From JAWAFD01 sp964467175 (GTDB taxonomy: Archaea; Micrarchaeota; Micrarchaeia; Anstonellales; J096): a stretch of 27,321 nt of DNA. Positions within the stretch are counted from its first letter, which is position 1. Each line of letters begins with the position of its first letter. The position numbers were made by a program, and so were the translations under genes. Under the pieces are notes generated by a model, which did not search any database, was not told the DNA's origin, and saw only the letters and a list, made by a program, of their open reading frames with translations. Below, one piece after another: positions 6,713-13,860 of the stretch. The stretch is taken from positions 1-27,321 of the forward strand of contig CAYXNY010000011.1 in assembly GCA_964467175.1 (NCBI GenBank), written 5' to 3'.

Positions 6713-7849
6713 TCACTCGAGCACATAAATATTTTTCTTCGCGCAGATTTCCTTCAGTATCTTTGGCCAGACCGTTACAGTAACCTCGCCGATGTGCGCC
6801 TTGCGCAGGAGTAGCATCTGGGTGCGGCCCTGCCCTATTCCAGAGCCAACGCTGAGCGGGATCTCGCCGTTCATAATTGCCTTGTGGTATGGAAGTTTCA
6901 GCTTGTCCAATTGTCCAGTCATCTTAAGCTGCAGCTTCAGCGTCTCCGGGGTTACTCGGATGCCGCCAGACATAAGTTCGTGCCTGCGTTTGGTTACATG
7001 GTTCCACACCAAAATATCGCCGTTCAGCCCGTGCATCGGCCTGCCGTCTTCCGAAACCGTCTCGGTCACCCAATCGTCGTAGTCAGCCGCGCGCATCTCG
7101 TGCGGATAGCCGTCCTTCAGCGTCCAGCCGATTCCAATTATCGCCACCGCAGGATATTTCTGCAGTATCGCAGTTTCGCGCTGCTTGCGCGGAAGGTCCG
7201 GGTACATATCCAATATATCCTCGGCATGCATAAACTTTATCTCTTCAGGAAGGTTTGGGTATTTTTTGTTTCTGAGCTGCGGAAACTTTTTTTGGACGTG
7301 CTTTTCCGCCCCCGTAAGCACCTTCCATATCTTCTTAACAATATTCTTCCATGTCTTAAGGGTTCTGTCCTCTGGAGCAATTACCTTCTCCCAGTCCCAC
7401 TGGTCCACGTAGGCGCTGTGGTCATGGTCCAAAAAGTAGTCCTTCCGCACTGCCCGCATGTCCGTGCAGATTCCTTCCCCAACCTTGCAGCCATATTGCT
7501 TCAGTGCAAATCGCTTCCACTTTGTCGCGGCCTGCACTACCTCTGCTTCAACCGGGTTTTTGTTGTAATCATTACTAATGTGAAACGAAACCGGTGTCCT
7601 CGAGCCGTCCCGGTCCAGCATGTCATTGAACCCGCTGTCTCTCTCAACTATAAGAGGCACCTGCACCATCATAAGGTTGAGCTCCTTGCACAGGTTTTCT
7701 TCGATATAGTTCTTGACGGCATAGATCGCCTGCTGCGTTTCTTTCCTGTCCAGCAGCGATTCATAGTCTGTAGGCAGAACTTTCTCCACATCGGCGTAGT
7801 TCCCTATTCCCGGACCTGCAAGGTCCGCCTTTTTCAAATCCGACATCAT
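6713..7849 (-). CDS. asnA: Aspartate-ammonia ligase (asparagine synthetase A)
   Basis: AsnA makes asparagine from aspartate, ammonia and ATP, through an aspartyl-AMP intermediate, on a class II aminoacyl-tRNA-synthetase-like fold. Recognisable AsnA blocks, in order, are an N-terminal helix with TQQAIYAVKNYIEE and VQVPL, TKWKR, AYVDQWDWEKV, DMYPDLPRKQRE, ADYDDW, HGLNGDILVWN and the ATP-site block GIGQGRTQMLLL. The product is about 378 residues, somewhat longer than the roughly 330 of the E. coli enzyme. An upstream ATG at 7915 is in frame, but it lies upstream of the TATA element (7887-7895). The ATG at 7849 is preceded at 5 nt by GGAGG, the best Shine-Dalgarno sequence in the window, and is chosen; ATG 7846 is equally possible. 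Typical archaeal asparagine synthetases are the AsnB type or an AspRS-like paralogue, so this bacterial-type AsnA may have been acquired. Confidence 0.95.
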   Translation of the reverse strand: MMSDLKKADLAGPGIGNYADVEKVLPTDYESLLDRKETQQAIYAVKNYIEENLCKELNLMMVQVPLIVERDSGFNDMLDRDGSRTPVSFHISNDYNKNPVEAEVVQAATKWKRFALKQYGCKVGEGICTDMRAVRKDYFLDHDHSAYVDQWDWEKVIAPEDRTLKTWKNIVKKIWKVLTGAEKHVQKKFPQLRNKKYPNLPEEIKFMHAEDILDMYPDLPRKQRETAILQKYPAVAIIGIGWTLKDGYPHEMRAADYDDWVTETVSEDGRPMHGLNGDILVWNHVTKRRHELMSGGIRVTPETLKLQLKMTGQLDKLKLPYHKAIMNGEIPLSVGSGIGQGRTQMLLLRKAHIGEVTVTVWPKILKEICAKKNIYVLE

Positions 7850-7860
7850 CTCACCCTCCC
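7850..7860 (-). promoter_or_regulatory. Ribosome-binding site of asnA
   Basis: GGGAGGGTGAG on the minus strand directly precedes ATG ATG at 7849/7846. It decides the start: the longer reading frame from 7915 has no such site and would begin upstream of the promoter. Confidence 0.75.
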
Positions 7861-7886
7861 TTTTCTTACCTCTCACTTCAAAAGGA

Positions 7887-7895
7887 TTTTTAAAC
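7887..7895 (-). promoter_or_regulatory. TATA element of asnA
   Basis: TTTAAAAAT on the minus strand lies about 42 bp upstream of the ATG at 7849. A start site about 25 bp downstream gives a leader of roughly 16 nt that contains the ribosome-binding site. Confidence 0.55.
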
Positions 7896-7923
7896 TTTCC
7901 TCGCCCATTACCCATCCGAAACC

Positions 7924-7933
7924 TTTTTAAATA
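7924..7933 (+). promoter_or_regulatory. TATA element of the small lipoprotein gene
   Basis: TTTTTAAATA is centred about 25 bp upstream of the ATG at 7954, giving a leaderless transcript. It is back to back with the asnA promoter. Confidence 0.6.
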
Positions 7934-7953
7934 ACAAAATATAAAATAAAATT

Positions 7954-8373
7954 ATGAGAAAAGTAGTTCTTGTTGGAGCATTGATACTTGGATTGGGATG
8001 CTCAAAGCCAAACCCGGAAACAGGAATATGGCGGAATGGCGGGTTTGTTCCAATCGAAGAGCCTCTAACCCGAGCCGATGATTTTAAAATGTTCCGGATA
8101 GATTTGATAAATTCCGGTGGTGGTTTAATAAGAGCTGTTGTTAAAGAAAGCGGGACTAAAAATCAAGCGCAGTTTTATTATTGCCCGGGAGCAATAGACC
8201 CGAATGCAGACTACCTTATTGTTGCTGCGAACGATTCTGTTTTTGCATTGGATAATAGTATAGAGATGCTTCAACTTTTTTTGAAGTATGATTGCAGAGA
8301 CGAAAAGTTTATTGTATTAAACCCAAACGGCAGTTTAGTGGCCGGCGGAAAAGTTGAACCGATAAAAAAGTAA
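7954..8373 (+). CDS. Small predicted lipoprotein, unknown function
   Basis: The 139-residue product starts with a short signal peptide (MRKVVLVGALILGLGC) whose LGLGC is a good lipobox. Cys16 would be lipid-modified and the mature protein would sit on the outer face of the cell membrane. The mature part has two further cysteines (in YYCPGA and KYDCRDE) that could form a disulfide, and alternating hydrophobic stretches suggesting a small beta-rich domain. I do not recognise the family. The start is supported by the TATA element about 25 bp upstream. It diverges from asnA and converges with the helicase gene, the two stop codons being separated by a single base. Confidence 0.75.
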   Translation: MRKVVLVGALILGLGCSKPNPETGIWRNGGFVPIEEPLTRADDFKMFRIDLINSGGGLIRAVVKESGTKNQAQFYYCPGAIDPNADYLIVAANDSVFALDNSIEMLQLFLKYDCRDEKFIVLNPNGSLVAGGKVEPIKK

Positions 8374-8374
8374 T

Positions 8375-10522
8375 TCATTTTTTCTTTATCCTTTCTAATA
8401 TCGCCTTTCCTATCTCAATTCCAGCCTCTTTGCTCAAATGCCTGTTGTCATTCCCGCAGTTCGGGTCAAGGATGCATTTCGGGCAGCCCTTTTCGCATTT
8501 GCATTTTTCCAACCTTTCGCAGGCCATATCCGCAACTTCCTCAAACCTCTCAAAAACAACCTTAGTTAATCCGGTTCCATAAGGCACGCCTTCATAAATG
8601 TACATTCTTCCGGAAGGATAGCTTATTCCTCCCAATTCCTTTGCATCGCTTCCGGTTATTGCCGGAGTGATGTTTATGCTCATGTGCTCAAAAGCATGCA
8701 GTCCGTTTCCAAAATCCCCTATCCGATACACCAGCTCGTCCAGATCTATCCACATTGCATAGGAATCAAACTCAAAAACATACGGTTTTTCGAAAATATG
8801 CTCAGAGATTCTCCGCCCGGAATAGATGTCCTTAACCAAAAAACCAAACACGCTGTCTGTTATGTGCACCTTTCCATAACCGATGTTGAACCCGCCCATC
8901 TCCCTCTGCGCGACCTGTTCATAAACTTCCGCCTCTTTTTCCCTCAACGCTTTTGTGTATTCGTTCAATTCGCCAAAATACCTCTCAACCTTTGCAGTAT
9001 TTTTTTCTAAATCAAGCTCCTTTCCTATGTACGCTTTTCCCCCATGCAGGTAGAGCGCACCAGGAAAAAGCTCGCTTATCGCCATGTACGTTTCCCTGCT
9101 TCCAATACACTCGTTGTTTTCGTCGTATATAGAAACATTCTCGCCTATCCCCCTTATATTCAGCATTCTTACGATTTTTCCTCCTTCTTTTGTCAACGAA
9201 TAGAAATTTCCCCATTCCTTCATCAGCCCTTCTCTTACAAGCTCCTTTACTATCTCCCCGTTTTCTTCATTTTTTTCAAGGAGCATATCTTTTGCCCTTG
9301 CCAATACATGGAATTTTCTTATTATTTCATTCTGCGGGTTTGCATAGCAGCTTTCAACCTTTCCCTCAACATACTCCTTCGGCCTGTCAACAAAATAGTA
9401 GTCAAGCGGGCTTTCCCTCGCAACAAAAATTCCGTACGCATCCTGCCCTTTTCTTCCGGCCCTTCCTATTCTCTGCTTCACCCTGGTGATTGTTCCGGGA
9501 TATCCCGCCAAAATAACAGCATCAACACCTCCAATATCAATTCCCAGCTCAAGCGCAGATGTTGTCGCCAGCCAATCATACTTTCCTTCCTTAAACTCCG
9601 CTTCAATCTTTCTCCTCTCTTTTTCGCTCAAACCGCTCCTGTAAACGGCCAAATCTACCCCCATATCCTTTGCCATTATCCCCATTCTTTCTACAACCCC
9701 GTGACTGTTTCCAAATATCAGCCCCCTTTTTCCAAGCTTTTTTGCTATTTTCAAAGCCGCGGTCGTGTAGCTCTCTTCCTCCGGCGCAACGATCGCATGG
9801 ATCTTTTTTCCGGAGGGAGCGCTCTCCCCCTTTACAAGCTCAAATTTTTCTCCAAAAATTGTTTCCGCGAACTCCTTTGGGTTCGCAATCGTTGCAGAGG
9901 TTGCGACAAACTGCAGTTCTTTTCCAAACCTCTTCTTTACTACCCTCTTCATTCTCTCTATTATGTTCGCGCTGTGCGCGCCGAAAATTCCGGAATAGAT
10001 ATGCAGTTCATCAAGAACAAACAGTTCCAGGTTCTTCAAAAATTCCGTAAAGAGCCTGTTGTTGATGAGGATGTGGTGGAGCATATCCATATTGGTCATG
10101 ATGATGTGGGGTGGGTTTGCCCTTATTTTTTCCCTCTCATGCTGGCTTGTGTCTCCATCATAAACCGCAACCCTTATCCCGTAAAGCTTGAAATTTTCAA
10201 ATCTTTTCAGCTGGTCCCTCGCAAGCGCCTTTGTTGGATAAACAATTATAGAGTTTTTTCCTTCTAGCGCCTTTTCAATCATCCTAGAGATATACACCTC
10301 GCTCTTTCCGCTCGCGGTTGGGGCCTCTATTACAACATTTTTTCCCTTCTGTAGAAGTTTTATCCCGCGCGCCTGATGCTCGTAAAGTTTTTTTATGTTC
10401 ATGCGGGCGAATACTTCGCTCACTACGCTGTTGAGCTCGGCCTCTCCGTACTTTGCTTTTTTCGGCTTCTCTTCAATTATTGTAAAATTGTAATCCGGAA
10501 AAACATCCTCTATTTTCATCAT
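8375..10522 (-). CDS. MrfA/Hrq1-like DExH-box helicase
   Basis: This is a superfamily 2 helicase of the YprA/MrfA (Hrq1-related) type, a group linked to DNA repair. Motifs in order are EHQARG (Q-motif region, about 48), APTASGKSE (Walker A, K73), YPTKALARDQL, DELH at 171-174, SAT at 209-211, TSALELGIDIG and QRIGRAGRKG (motif VI, about 350-359). The C-terminal third resembles the accessory region of this family and ends with a cysteine cluster, KCKCEKGCPKCILDPNCGND (C674, C676, C680, C683, C689), the likely metal-binding site of MrfA-type proteins. The length of 715 residues is typical. Two adjacent ATG codons (10522 and 10519) both fit a TATA element about 24-27 bp upstream. It follows the secreted protease gene by 30 bp but has its own promoter. 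The exact substrate cannot be told from sequence. Confidence 0.93.
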   Translation of the reverse strand: MMKIEDVFPDYNFTIIEEKPKKAKYGEAELNSVVSEVFARMNIKKLYEHQARGIKLLQKGKNVVIEAPTASGKSEVYISRMIEKALEGKNSIIVYPTKALARDQLKRFENFKLYGIRVAVYDGDTSQHEREKIRANPPHIIMTNMDMLHHILINNRLFTEFLKNLELFVLDELHIYSGIFGAHSANIIERMKRVVKKRFGKELQFVATSATIANPKEFAETIFGEKFELVKGESAPSGKKIHAIVAPEEESYTTAALKIAKKLGKRGLIFGNSHGVVERMGIMAKDMGVDLAVYRSGLSEKERRKIEAEFKEGKYDWLATTSALELGIDIGGVDAVILAGYPGTITRVKQRIGRAGRKGQDAYGIFVARESPLDYYFVDRPKEYVEGKVESCYANPQNEIIRKFHVLARAKDMLLEKNEENGEIVKELVREGLMKEWGNFYSLTKEGGKIVRMLNIRGIGENVSIYDENNECIGSRETYMAISELFPGALYLHGGKAYIGKELDLEKNTAKVERYFGELNEYTKALREKEAEVYEQVAQREMGGFNIGYGKVHITDSVFGFLVKDIYSGRRISEHIFEKPYVFEFDSYAMWIDLDELVYRIGDFGNGLHAFEHMSINITPAITGSDAKELGGISYPSGRMYIYEGVPYGTGLTKVVFERFEEVADMACERLEKCKCEKGCPKCILDPNCGNDNRHLSKEAGIEIGKAILERIKKK

Positions 10523-10540
10523 TTATATTGCAACACGCTA

Positions 10541-10551
10541 ACAATATAAAA
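10541..10551 (-). promoter_or_regulatory. TATA element of the helicase gene
   Basis: TTTTATATTGT on the minus strand is centred about 24 bp upstream of the first ATG at 10522 and lies immediately after the stop codon of the upstream protease gene. Confidence 0.55.
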
Positions 10552-10552
10552 C

Positions 10553-12007
10553 TTATTCCGGTTCAGTGTGCACAAGCACCCGCTCGAATATTTCAGTGTG
10601 CCGCGGTGTGTTCGGAGTATATCCGTTCTCCGCCTCTTTTGCTCCCGCCGGGGCTTCGCGTGGGGTTCCTTCCTCCGCAGGTCTATCAATCTTCACCTCG
10701 CCAACAGAAAACATCCTGAAAAAGAAATCCATAATTCCCAGCCTCAATCCGTTCAAAAACCCGACCCCCTCGTACTTTATCTTCCCATCCATGAGTGCCC
10801 TGCTCACTGTTGTTTCTCCGTCCGCTATGCTTCCCAGTGTCTCCACGTCCGTGTACATGTTTATTGTGGGGTCCTCCAGTGCTCCGACCTTTGCTTCCTC
10901 AAGCGCGCCGTTCTTTGTGACCGCATGGAAAGGCGTATCGATTCCTTTTATGTACAGATTTATCCTATCGTCTCCAAACAAGGTTTTGAGCATTCCAACA
11001 TCCCCAAGCGCACCGTAGAAATCCCGAATATCCGCCAGCATCCGCTGTTTTGTGTGGTTTCCTTCAGGCAATTGTTTTGTTTGGGTTGAATCATACGGAT
11101 TTGGCGTTGTCGCCGGCTCCTGCTTTAAACAATCCCAGCATCCTGTTTGATAATTATAGTAGCATTTTGCATACATCCCCTGGCAGTTTGAATTGCAGTC
11201 GGCTGCATTTTCATACTCTCCCCATGCAGCGATGCACATTTTTGGATAGCAGTGGCAACAGTACGGACAACAGTATTCATCCGCCCCGCATCCTCCTGCG
11301 AACGGGTCGCACTGTTCGCCCACATTTCCATCTATCTGCCCGTTTCCGCAGCAGCACCTTGCGGGGCAGGCATTTGCTCCGCAGATTTCTTGAACAGTTT
11401 CATCAATATTCGCCTGAGTCGGGTCTGAATTCGGGCCGCTTGTGTTTGTCATTATCCCCCCGTCTCCGTCTTCAAGCCCCATCATGTGCCCTGCCTCGTG
11501 CGCAAAATCCTTGTAGTTCCCGTTGCTTCCAGTAGGCCTGCTCATTATATCAGACCACCATCCTGTAATGCTGTTTCCTCCGTTTCCGGTCGCAACCCCC
11601 GGCGGATACATATAGCCGATGTAAAACTGCGCCCCTGTCCAATTGGTCTGGTTTCTTGGAGGGTCGTTGTTGTAAACAGTAACCCTTATGCAGTGGTAGC
11701 CGGCCGGAGGCGGGCTGCAGCTTGCAGTGCTCATAACCGCCGCTTTGTAGGCCACTTTGCATTTGCAGTCGCCGCAGGTTCTGTATCCGTTCGGGCCGTT
11801 CCACACGCTCTCTATCTCATTTTTTGCATTCTGAATGTACTGCTGCTGGTTCTGCACGCCCGGGTCAAAGGCAAAGGCTATTTTTACCGTGATTTCCATC
11901 CCGCAGTTTTCGATATTGCATGTTGTTTCAGCAAAACTTAAACCCGAGAACAATGACAGAAGAACCAGTAAAACCCCAAGAATCAAAAATAGATTATTGC
12001 GTCCCAT
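10553..12007 (-). CDS. Secreted metzincin-like protease with Cys-rich and SCP2-like regions
   Basis: Residues 1-26 form a signal peptide (hydrophobic core LFLILGVLLVLLSLF, likely cut after SFA). The next part carries HEAGHMMGLED at 170-180, the HExxHxxGxxD zinc motif, followed by GGIMT with Met186 as a likely Met-turn; this is the metzincin pattern, with Asp instead of the usual third His, as in snapalysin. Residues 209-293 contain 18 cysteines, including CGNGQIDGNVGEQCD, close to the CGNG...E.CD cysteine-rich repeat known from secreted bacterial proteins. About 345-432 resembles an SCP2 (sterol carrier) fold: INLYI, DPTINMYTDVETLGSIADGE, then SRALMDGKIKYEGVG. The tail is Pro/Glu-rich with no membrane anchor. 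The protein is probably exported and disulfide-rich. The zinc motif is firm; the SCP2 assignment is by pattern only. The start at 12007 fits a TATA element 26 bp upstream. Confidence 0.85.
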   Translation of the reverse strand: MGRNNLFLILGVLLVLLSLFSGLSFAETTCNIENCGMEITVKIAFAFDPGVQNQQQYIQNAKNEIESVWNGPNGYRTCGDCKCKVAYKAAVMSTASCSPPPAGYHCIRVTVYNNDPPRNQTNWTGAQFYIGYMYPPGVATGNGGNSITGWWSDIMSRPTGSNGNYKDFAHEAGHMMGLEDGDGGIMTNTSGPNSDPTQANIDETVQEICGANACPARCCCGNGQIDGNVGEQCDPFAGGCGADEYCCPYCCHCYPKMCIAAWGEYENAADCNSNCQGMYAKCYYNYQTGCWDCLKQEPATTPNPYDSTQTKQLPEGNHTKQRMLADIRDFYGALGDVGMLKTLFGDDRINLYIKGIDTPFHAVTKNGALEEAKVGALEDPTINMYTDVETLGSIADGETTVSRALMDGKIKYEGVGFLNGLRLGIMDFFFRMFSVGEVKIDRPAEEGTPREAPAGAKEAENGYTPNTPRHTEIFERVLVHTEPE

Positions 12008-12028
12008 GAATTAAATGCATCTGCAATG

Positions 12029-12038
12029 CTTTTAAAAG
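12029..12038 (-). promoter_or_regulatory. TATA element of the secreted protease gene
   Basis: The palindromic CTTTTAAAAG is centred about 26 bp upstream of the ATG at 12007, implying a leaderless transcript. Confidence 0.6.
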
Positions 12039-12057
12039 AGCGGGTTTTTGCAAAAGT

Positions 12058-12072
12058 AAAAAAAAGAAAAAA
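12058..12072 (-). terminator. T-run after the DUF4234-like gene
   Basis: On the minus strand six T, one C and eight T follow the stop codon (12083-12085) by 10 nt, just after a weak GCCA/TGGC inverted repeat. U-rich tracts like this end archaeal transcripts. Confidence 0.5.
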
Positions 12073-12082
12073 GGCCATTTGG

Positions 12083-12397
12083 CTATTCTTCCGCCTTTTT
12101 GTTCAAATCGGTTTGTATCCAGTACATAGCGAGCGGAATGAATATTATCCATACAACAAACAAGAGAACATTGCTCCTGTTGCCAACCTGCCCAGCAGCT
12201 TCGCAGTACTTCCATATTACGTACAAGTTTACGAGCGGGATAAACAGCCCGACCGTCCACAAAAGCGGGTTGGACTTGCTTTTTGTCAGCTCTATCATTT
12301 CTTTGGCTGTGCTGTAGAACCAGTAGATTGCGTAGATAAAGAATGTCACGAAGCTCGCTATGATTACAAACCACGGGTTTCTTTTCTTTACTGCCAT
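12083..12397 (-). CDS. DUF4234-like small membrane protein
   Basis: The 104-residue product has about three membrane helices (roughly residues 8-27, 44-65 and 77-97). The first is preceded by RNPW and includes TFFIYAIYWFYSTAKEM, followed by the short charged loop TKSKSNPLLW; this arrangement is typical of the DUF4234 family of small integral membrane proteins, whose function is unknown. It is basic at the N-terminus and ends in KKAEE. The start at 12397 has a GTGAT sequence a few bases upstream and a TATA element about 35 bp upstream, so a leader of about 8-10 nt is expected. It lies downstream of the MFS gene on the same strand, and its promoter begins right at the MFS stop codon. Confidence 0.8.
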   Translation of the reverse strand: MAVKKRNPWFVIIASFVTFFIYAIYWFYSTAKEMIELTKSKSNPLLWTVGLFIPLVNLYVIWKYCEAAGQVGNRSNVLLFVVWIIFIPLAMYWIQTDLNKKAEE

Positions 12398-12424
12398 AGT
12401 ATCACATGAAATGGTTGGCTAAGA

Positions 12425-12436
12425 AAATTTTTAAAT
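12425..12436 (-). promoter_or_regulatory. TATA element of the DUF4234-like gene
   Basis: ATTTAAAAATTT lies 28-39 bp upstream of the ATG at 12397 and abuts the stop codon of the MFS gene (12437-12439). Confidence 0.5.
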
Positions 12437-13819
12437 CTATTTGTGCACCCTTTTCTTAACACTCTTTATACTGGTTTGTATTATTTTGTTTCCCATGCCC
12501 ATTCCTAAAAACAGTCCGTTCAACAGACCGCGCATAGGATAAAGAAGCATTATCTGCGCCATCATCTCTCTCGCTTTTGGGGATAAGAACAGCTTTTCTT
12601 CTTTAAGCGATGCTAAAACAAGCAACGAAACAACCAGCCTGGCCATTCCAGAAATAAGTATCACTGCGGGTATTCCAAAAAACCCTAAGAAAGGAACCGA
12701 GCTGAAATTCCACGCAAGCGCGGCCCCGACATTTGGGCCGATAAACCTGGTTATACCTGTAAAGAATGTGTAATTGCCCATGTAGCTTGGGATTTCTTCT
12801 CTTCTCACAGAGCTTATAAGATAGTTGAAAATGGACAATTCAAATGCGGACCACACAAAGCCGCTGAAGAGTTCTATCAACGCGATTACATACGCGCTTT
12901 TCGAAAGAAGCCAGAGAAAAGGAATGAAAGAAACAAAAAAACTGCCCAGGATGAGCACAACCTTGTTCCCAAACCTATCGCTTATACCCCCCCAATAAGG
13001 CATAGAAATAACCCTTGCAATGCTTGAAGCCATTATCACAAGTGTGAATTCAAAATAGTTAAAACCTAGGTCCCGGAGCATGTACGCAACAAAGAACGGG
13101 CCTGCTATCGTTACGGAGAAGAGAAACAGAGCAGAAAGGAGAATTACATTCTTCGCCTCCCGTGTGTTGCGCGTTCTGAAAAAACTCAGCGGATGCTCTG
13201 TTTTTATCCTCACAGAGTGCGGTGGATCGTCCATTTTGTTGAGAAAAACAAAGCAGACCATCCTGAAAACAAATGAGGCAAAGAAAAGTATCGCAAAACC
13301 CATAAATGTTGTGCCATCCTGCAACAACCCCAGTAGGGCTCCTGCGAGCAATGTAGAAACTAACGATGTCAGTTGGGTGATTGCGTTCCTCTTTCCAAAA
13401 AACTGACCTCGCACATTTTTCGGAACCAAATCAGCAATCCAGCTTGCCCAAAGCGTTCCGGCAAACGCGTTCGTCGCGGAATAGAATGTAAAGAATATAA
13501 GGAGCAGAGGAAGCGCAATCTCGGCTGAAATAAAAACGGTTGAAAGAATAAGAAGCCAGGATAACGCATTCAATAGGACTGGTATAAGCACAAGCTGTTT
13601 TCTATTCTTAAACCTATTCAATGCATAAGGAGCGCTCAGCTGAAGAAGTGCGCTGAAAAGCGCTGGAAAAGAAGAAAGAAGCCCGATGTTGAAGTCTGTC
13701 GCCCCCCTAAATATTGCATACGGCGCAACATAGTTTTCTCCTGCGCCTACGGCTGCAGAGTAGGCGGCACCATCGTATATTGAATTTTTCAGGTTTTTTG
13801 ATTCGTATTTCTTTTGCAT
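12437..13819 (-). CDS. Major facilitator superfamily transporter
   Basis: This polytopic protein of about 460 residues has the MFS layout: around 11-12 hydrophobic helices in two halves and a central cytoplasmic loop with KMDDPPHSVRIKTEHPL. WGGISDRFGNK after the seventh helix is the second copy of the family's loop 2-3 signature. The first half has NRFKNRKQL at the equivalent place and VPKNVRGQFFGKRNAI after helix 4-5. The substrate cannot be assigned. The frame is open to 13909, but that extension is basic, overlaps the end of the upstream gene and would precede the TATA element (13846-13860). The ATG at 13819 has GTGA just upstream and lies about 34 bp from the TATA element, so it is chosen. 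Confidence 0.88.
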   Translation of the reverse strand: MQKKYESKNLKNSIYDGAAYSAAVGAGENYVAPYAIFRGATDFNIGLLSSFPALFSALLQLSAPYALNRFKNRKQLVLIPVLLNALSWLLILSTVFISAEIALPLLLIFFTFYSATNAFAGTLWASWIADLVPKNVRGQFFGKRNAITQLTSLVSTLLAGALLGLLQDGTTFMGFAILFFASFVFRMVCFVFLNKMDDPPHSVRIKTEHPLSFFRTRNTREAKNVILLSALFLFSVTIAGPFFVAYMLRDLGFNYFEFTLVIMASSIARVISMPYWGGISDRFGNKVVLILGSFFVSFIPFLWLLSKSAYVIALIELFSGFVWSAFELSIFNYLISSVRREEIPSYMGNYTFFTGITRFIGPNVGAALAWNFSSVPFLGFFGIPAVILISGMARLVVSLLVLASLKEEKLFLSPKAREMMAQIMLLYPMRGLLNGLFLGMGMGNKIIQTSIKSVKKRVHK

Positions 13820-13845
13820 GGTTTCACTTAAGAACAAAAGATAAA

Positions 13846-13860
13846 GGCTTAAAATTAAAA
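13846..13860 (-). promoter_or_regulatory. TATA element of the MFS gene
   Basis: TTTTAATTTTAAGCC on the minus strand is centred about 34 bp upstream of the ATG at 13819 and overlaps the last codons of the upstream gene. It gives a short leader of about 8 nt. Confidence 0.4.

Noticed and set aside
7850..7915. Longer asnA start at 7915
   Set aside because: It would begin upstream of the TATA element, and the ATG at 7849 has a strong ribosome-binding site.
9044..10267. Open frame of 407 codons on the plus strand opposite the helicase
   Set aside because: It is antisense to a complete helicase with all motifs, has no promoter and translates into a composition unlike a protein (rich in Cys, Phe, Tyr).
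12101..12109. GTTCAAATC, like a tRNA T-loop
   Set aside because: It lies inside the DUF4234-like gene and no acceptor stem, D-arm or anticodon arm can be placed around it.
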